Assembly: GCA_033439295.1 (NCBI GenBank)
Contig: JAVTLE010000023.1
Coordinates: 1,488,001 to 1,552,000, forward strand
DNA: 64,000 bases
Origin: Deuterostichococcus epilithicus
Lineage: Eukaryota > Chlorophyta > Trebouxiophyceae > Prasiolales > Stichococcaceae
Direction: 5' to 3'
Shown: one piece after another, positions 58,624 through 64,000 of the stretch
Layout: the number at the start of each line of letters is the position of its first letter
Numbering within the stretch: the stretch's first letter is position 1
Position numbers and translations under genes: made by a program
The notes under the pieces: model-generated
What the model was told of the DNA's origin: nothing
Database searches by the model: none
Seen by the model: only the letters and a program-made list of their open reading frames with translations

Positions 58624-60444
58624 ATGGCTGCCGCCTCAGGGCCCTCGCAACTGAGACTGGACAGCCTGCCAGATGAGCTGCTCCTGATTATCGGTGGCCT
58701 GACACATGACGACGACAGGTGAGCAGCAGCCAAACGTTGCTTCATGGCCTAGCTCCAGTAGCTCCAGTACATCTACAGCTGCTGATGAAGTGTATCGATC
58801 AAACGTATCTGCAGATTTTGAAGCACGATCCGAGGTGCATTCCCAGACAACGCCTGTGTGCACGCAGGCGGAAGAACCTGCCACTTGTCTGCCGTCGCTT
58901 TGCTGCTCTATGCAAGAAGCCCAGCGGGCTATGGAAGGCCATGTACTTATGCTTCACCCCATCATCATCTCGGCAGGAGTCAATAACCGGCACCGCAGCA
59001 TTGCAAGAGACGCTTGTGTGGCAGCGGCAGCTGGCCTAGCTGCAGCAGCGCCTTGGCAGCGCTACTAAGGAGCTCACGTTGGTGTCCACCCAGGTGCTGC
59101 CCACACCTAGTGCCTATGTGACTCTCGGCAAGTATTGCTGGATCCAAACTGACCATTGGGCCCAATCTGCGTCATGCACTGTTGACAATCCACCTTGCTC
59201 GCATGCAGGGCTATGTTGATGACTACCCTGCAGACCTAAACGACGCCGACGACGGCGGCACACCCGCCAATGAGGCTGCTGCGCTGCACGCCGCAGCGCA
59301 GCTCCTGCCCAGACAAGCAAGCCTGTCAGCCCTTCGCATCTGGGGCTGCCTTGGTGTGACACTGCCTATCCTTGGGACGCTGACGGGCCTGAAGGCGCTG
59401 CGCATTTCTGGCCTGCGCCACTGCACGGATGCACACTTGGACGCTGCTCTGGCTAATCTGCCGGACCTGGAAACCTTCGTGCTGATTTGGCGAACAAATG
59501 AACAATACACCAACGCCATCAGCGTGTTCCCGGGCAACCTTGCACGATGCTTGCACCTGCGACGGATCAAGCTGTTGGGCGACGACACGCGGTCACTGGA
59601 ACAACTGCCGGCGGGCTTTGGGCGGCTGCGATTCCTGAAGCGGCTGGAAATTGAGGCCTGCGGGTCTGTCACATTGCCTGCAGATGCGTCCGGGCTGCAG
59701 AGGCTGGAGTCTCTCATGCTTTGGGGCTATACCGTGGGGCCAACCCTGATGGAGCTGCCAGACTCGTTGAGCGCCATCTCGATGCTGACGAGCATCCAGC
59801 TGCGCAGCAGTACAATTCCCAAGGTGCTCCGCAGGCTGCCAAGTCTGGAAGACCTGCACCTCAAGGCAGCTGCAGCCGAGCCAGGGGGCCTGGACTTCAG
59901 TGGGCTGACCAATCTGTCGCGGCTGTGCATCGAGAATGCCGAGGGTGCACTGGAGGACGCTCTCATGGGCTTGACCGAGCACATGACTGCCCTGCGCGAC
60001 CTTCGCCTGATGGACAACGAGGGACTGCAGCGCCTGCCGCCTGTTGGGTGTCTGCAACACATCATAACGCTGGACCTGCGCGGCAACCGCCTGCGCCAAG
60101 GCCTTGACGGCACTGTCTGCCGCCTGCTCGAGCGGTGCAGCGAGATCGACCTGAGCTACAATGGCATGGAGCTGGGCGAAGAGGCCGGAGCGCCTTTCAA
60201 AGAGTGTCCAGTGCTGGCACTGCTCAGGTTGCGCATCGAACTCGACGACGATGGCAGCTACAGCAGGTATAACTATACAGCCGAGGACATGGAATCCACT
60301 GCCAATGGCGCTGCCGCAATGCAGCGGGCCTGCATGCGACCGGACGGCGGCTGCCCTGAGCTGTTGCTCCTGTCGGATGACACGGTGCTGCTGCCAAGCA
60401 GCGAGGACGAGGAGGATGCTGGGCACGTGCTGAACCTGCACTGA
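58624..60444 (+). CDS. F-box/LRR protein gene with one in-frame TAG
   Basis: Three exons join in phase: 58624-58718 (MAAASGPSQLRLDSLPDELL), 58868-59093 and 59209-60444 (TGA), giving 519 codons. The F-box spans exons 1-2: LPDELLLIIGGL, then RKNLPLVCRRFAALCKKPSG and LWKAMYL. Exon 3 is a clean 411-codon LRR array (TLTGLKALRISGLRHCT, LPDLETFVL, LHLRRIKLLGDDTRSLEQLP, SGLQRLESLML, LPSLEDLHLKAAA) with an acidic C-terminus. The only defect is TAG at 59037-59039, where the sister copy has TGG (WQRQLA-stop-LQQR against WQRQLSWLQRR). If real, the stop cuts the protein after the F-box. A product starting inside exon 3 would lack the F-box. SCF substrate adaptor by family. Confidence 0.78.
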
Positions 60445-60999
60445 CAGCGTAGACAGGTACGTGGAGGTGCTTTGCAATCGAGTCGCAAGTGCTGTGACTG
60501 CCAGGCTTGCAAGCCATGCCGCCATGCCTGTATATAATCGCACTGCTCACGGAACCTCATTGGCAACAGTGGCCGCGGGCGCACAGCCGTCAGTACAATT
60601 GAGGCTTTCGAGGTTGTTTTATGTAACTGCCGATCTGCAGGTTCTGGTGACAGCGACTGCAATACACGCGTGGCTCACGGCAGATGGACTTCAGTGCATG
60701 CTGCCGGGACAGGAGAGGTTCCAGCCGAAGTCGTGGACGTCTCTGGAGCAGCAATTTCACGGCCGGCACATTCGAAACTTAGCTGCATATGGTGGCAGCG
60801 AGGGTGTACGTTTGTGGCCTGTGGCAGCTCGCGAGTGTTTGATGCAGCACATGCTTGTGAAGCTGCACCTGGAAAGGCACCAGGACACGCAACCTCTGAC
60901 AACACCGCCAGACCCAGGTGCTTGACTGTGCTGTAGCTGTCCAGCTCCTGGACTCGAGTCGTTGCATCTGCAGCGTCCTTGCCGCTCCCGTCATGTGCA
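60445..60999. other. Convergent 3' gap, F-box/LRR / SET gene
   Basis: Holds both 3' ends. A TGTAA at 60622 could serve the LRR gene. The 154-codon open frame from 60461 has no splice context or family likeness and I do not call it. Confidence 0.45.
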
Positions 61000-63900
61000 T
61001 CACAGCGCCGGCCGCGTCGCATCGATCGCTGCGGCCAGCAGCCGCTTCTTCTCGATGCGGAAAGCCAGCGCCAGCCGCGTGCGCGGCCCCAACTGAAGTG
61101 CCTCCCTGCCCGCCGCCAGGCGCTCGTCCTCCTCCAGGCTGGTGGCCTTGCTGCCCCGCTCCGCCAGCAGCAGCTCATGCAGCGCCTGCGCAGGCCGAGG
61201 CCCACATCAGTGTCGACTCCTCGTCCACTTTGCGCCTGGTGTGGAACACCACATGTCGAGGAACAGACAGGAGGACATGGCGCACCACACCAGGTCCTGC
61301 TGCACAGTGTTGTGGGACCAACCAACAGAAACAGCTTGCAGAATGAAGCCGTCCCTGCCATCTCACAGCAAGGCTTGGACACCCTCGACACCGTGCAATG
61401 TCGCTTCAAAAGACCCTGGTGTATTTCGCTCACCTTGCCCACCAGGGCCTCGTGCGCCGGCGGCAGCGGCTGCTGGAAAGTAGCCGACGTGGCTTTGGGC
61501 AGCAGCTCTGCTGGCGCGTATATCAGCCTGAAGCCTGCCCGAGCCTCCTCCCTGAAGCCCGCCCGTGTGATCACCGTCTGTGCGGCGACAGGAGCACGCA
61601 TTAAAAGAGTGCTGCGGCTGATGCGGCCACAGGATCATCCTTTAAAGAGTGCTGCGGCCAGCCGACCACCTATGTGCTGAGGCATGGGGATCAATCTGGC
61701 AAGTCCTTGCACAGGGCAGGTGGCATGGCACCGACATTGCGCTTCTTCCAGTGACAAGCCTCGACCAACGAGAACAAGTCGCAAGGCACGCCAGAACCGC
61801 ACCTGGGCCATTGAGTCGGCAATGCCGAGGTCCTTCAGCAGCGCCAGCCGGCTGTGCGGCACGTGCTGCACCCAGAAACAAAGCACATTCGGCTGAGGCG
61901 TCTGCGAAGAGAAGCCACAGCGTAGCACAGCAGCAGCTGGCATGAGCACAGGCCCTAGTGCGACTTAACAAGGGGTTGAGCATCATCAGTGTGGTGTACG
62001 TAGGGAACTCCAAGCTGAGCAGCGCCAACAGACTGCTTGTTCATTCAGTTGGATTTGCATATGCAAGTGGTTGTCAAAGTACCGAAAGCAACCTGCAGGG
62101 CGCGCAGGCGCTGTGTCAGGTTGTCCAGGGTGTAATTGTCGTCCGGGTTGTCCGCTGCAATAAAGCTGTAGTACTGAAGCAGGTTGTCATTGCTGCGCGG
62201 GCCTGTTCAGTGGCAAACATAGCCTTCAGCACACTATCTGGCGAAAGGCTGCTCAGTTCTGACATGCTGTCAGCCCAGTCGCTGGGTACACGCATGCCAT
62301 GCGGGCACACGGGCTTGGTTGACCCTGAACCCCAAACCCTGAGGCGCCAGGGTGCTCACCATATGTGTTGAACAGCTGCTGACCTGCAAGGCGGCCAAAA
62401 CTGCGTCAAGGCGTCAGCAAGACGAGTGACAGAAGACTGCGAGCGATGCACCATTGGTTCCACTGCACATGTTCAAGGCGTGGGCAGGAGCCCCACCTTG
62501 CCGCACAGGCTTGTGGCCGACACTGACTTGGAAGCGCTCCCTGAAATCGTTGTACGCGGGCACCGAAGTCACCAACTGCAGAGCACACAGGCGAATTCGT
62601 CAGCAGCAGACCGCAGTGACGTTTCTGATACAAATGCAGATTCGGTTTAGAGGCGCATTCTCGAAGGTGTTTGGTGACGTTGCTGCACTGGGCCAGGGCA
62701 CAACAGTCTGCACAGCTTGAGAATGAAGGCGGCTTTGACACTTGCATGTGCAAACACAGCGGGCGGCATGCTGCACAGGGTGAACTCAAAACCATTCTAA
62801 GAAAGAATCGCACCTCTGGCTGGGCGGCATGGTTCAAAAGATCCACGCCCGGCACCAGGCACAGCGCATACGAGTCCTTGCCCATAGCCGTGCTGGCCAG
62901 CGCCTGCAATTTGATCATTGACGAGCACTATCGATGCTTCTTCGTTATTGGTGTTCCTTTGGATCACTGCGACCAGGTGCCAGGGCTAAATGTCAGGTGA
63001 GTGCAATCTGACGAATGCATTATAATGCGCTGCTCAGGCAGAAACCTTCGAGATGCTTTGATGCCTTGCAACCCACCAGCACAACAAGAGGGAATGTGTT
63101 TGTGTGGGTCCGACAACTGGACGCCTGCTGTTCAGTGGGTACGGACTCGACCCTCCACGCACGCACCTGCCCAACGATCGCGGCGATGATGCAGTAGAAG
63201 AACGTCTTCACATGTTCGCCGACCATGGTGGTGAACGCCATGAGCACGACGGCAGTTGCGGCGCGCACATAGAAGGCGCTCATCCCCGCGCCTGCGGCGA
63301 GTACACCGCGCGTCAGACCCGCATCTTGCCATGCTTGTGTGCGATGTTGCACCTCCACTTGACACGTCAGCCGCAGCAGACACGATACAGCGGACTAGAT
63401 GGCAGGTGCATCGTGACACACCGGCCTCCCCCCCGATGAAGGCGCGCGACTTGACTGTGTCCAGCGCCCAGTAGAGTTCCGCCGACGTGATATTCGTGCC
63501 TGCACAGGCAGATGAGAACACGATCGTGCAGGGCTGCACCTTGCTGGCTGCTTCGCTCAGCTCAAGTTGCCATGATGACATGCGCTTATAGCAGCATCGG
63601 GTCATCTCGACCTCTGTGAGTGTGGGCCGACGGATCAGCAGAACATGCCCCGTTGGCTGTGCACCATGAGAGTGGCTATGAGATTACTGCAGAAGCTCAC
63701 AGACCGCACCCAGCGTAGAGTTTCGCAGGTCTACAAACGCCTGCCGCCACTCTGCCCGCTGCTGCAGCGCCTGCGCAGGAAGAGCCGTATGGGTGAGAAT
63801 CGCCACGGGCCGCACCGTAGCCAGAGTGCTGCAAACGGACCAATCCAGCTCTGCGCAGGCATGTGCGCAGGCACATGTGCAGCTGCACAATGTCGTTGAC

Positions 63901-64000
63901 CCCAGTCAGGCTGCATCTCGGTCCTCAACCTGTTCAGAAGGAGGGCGCACAGGGATGAACAAGGCCCGAGTTGCAGCTGCAGCAGGTTGGCGTCGCGCCA
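61000..64000 (-). CDS. SET-domain protein methyltransferase, Rubisco-LSMT type (5' end outside the window)
   Basis: Exons in transcript order are 63710-63850, 63422-63499, 63167-63291, 62814-62903, 62497-62575, 62360-62383, 62093-62202, 61803-61865, 61434-61577 and 61000-61185 (TGA). All are phase-matched, and earlier exons run past the right edge. SET motifs appear in order: AELYWALDTVKSRAFIGG, SYALCLVPGVDLLNHAAQPE (the conserved DxLNH), then QQLFNTYGPRSNDNLLQYYS and F (the catalytic YG.RSND..LL.YGF block). The C-terminus (SRLALLKDLGIADS, LALAFRIEKKRLLAAAID) is the Rubisco LSMT substrate-binding helix bundle. Such enzymes methylate lysines, often on plastid proteins. Exon 62360-62383 is only 24 nt. 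A ~40-residue hydrophobic segment interrupts the SET domain. A fragment near 63955-64000 (WRDANLLQLQ) may be the next exon. Confidence 0.88.
62326..62345. repeat. Telomere-like motif
   Basis: CCTGAACCCCAAACCCTGAG, a degenerate CCCTAAA tract in an intron of the SET gene. Confidence 0.5.

Noticed and set aside
59037-59039. TAG as a reassigned sense codon
   Set aside because: Codes that read TAG as Gln would not give the Trp found in the sister copy, and other genes here end in TAG (for example the ABCG7-type gene).
60461-60925. 154-codon plus-strand frame between the LRR and SET genes
   Set aside because: No splice sites, composition like non-coding flanks, and no family motif; it lies where two 3' UTRs are expected.
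1-64000. CRISPR arrays, rRNA or tRNA genes, transposons, retroelements or virus-like elements
   Set aside because: Scanned for by eye and not found: no spaced identical repeats, no reverse transcriptase, integrase, capsid or transposase motifs, no long terminal repeats.

Overview
This window reads as nuclear DNA of a GC-rich, intron-dense green alga (Chlorophyta, most like a trebouxiophyte such as Chlorella or Coccomyxa). Almost every gene is cut into short exons (24-250 nt) with GT-AG introns. The recognisable proteins are closest, from memory, to their land-plant versions (ORC6, MED12, VPS9A, ABCG7, an SG1-like plastid TPR protein, a Rubisco-LSMT-type SET protein). TTTAGGG-type telomere-like tracts lie inside introns, and a few genes are followed by TGTAA, the algal polyadenylation signal. 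No rRNA, tRNA, CRISPR array, retroelement or virus-like element was seen. All gene models below were built by hand from frames, splice sites and intron phase; no search was run.

Layout, left to right: the 3' part of a Pro/Ala-rich secreted or GPI-anchored protein (+, 151-1238); a YrdC/Sua5/YciO-type protein (+, 1747-3983); ORC6 (-, 4308-6472); PP4 regulatory subunit 2 (+, 7108-9536); the large Mediator subunit MED12 (-, 9910-22179); a VPS9-domain Rab5 GEF with a long Ala-rich tail (+, 22890-28452); an ABCG7-type half transporter in 17 exons (-, 29020-36126); an unknown 220-aa protein (+, 36849-38039); a 222-aa protein ending in a ubiquitin-like domain (+, 38664-40083); a 153-aa SR-like nuclear protein (-, 40273-41200); an SG1-like TPR protein (+, 42298-44962); a long low-complexity protein with an eIF4E-binding-type motif (+, 45691-55430); a tandem pair of F-box/LRR genes, both damaged (+, 56133-57836 and 58624-60444); and a SET-domain methyltransferase that runs off the right edge (-, 61000-64000). 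Genes alternate strands, so most intergenic gaps are short shared promoters or shared 3' ends. They are unrelated housekeeping genes and form no operon or visible pathway cluster.

The main unexplained structure is a recurring one. At about a dozen exon-intron junctions in five genes, a second, diverged copy of the exon edge with its splice site lies in the neighbouring intron, 56-141 bp away and usually 100-124 bp. Copies of an exon start lie upstream of the true exon, and copies of an exon end lie downstream, as expected if roughly 100-bp tandem duplications straddle splice junctions and splicing masks the extra copy. The ABCG7-type gene alone carries six. Two cases show the AG|GT geometry that would create a new intron from a duplicated exon segment.
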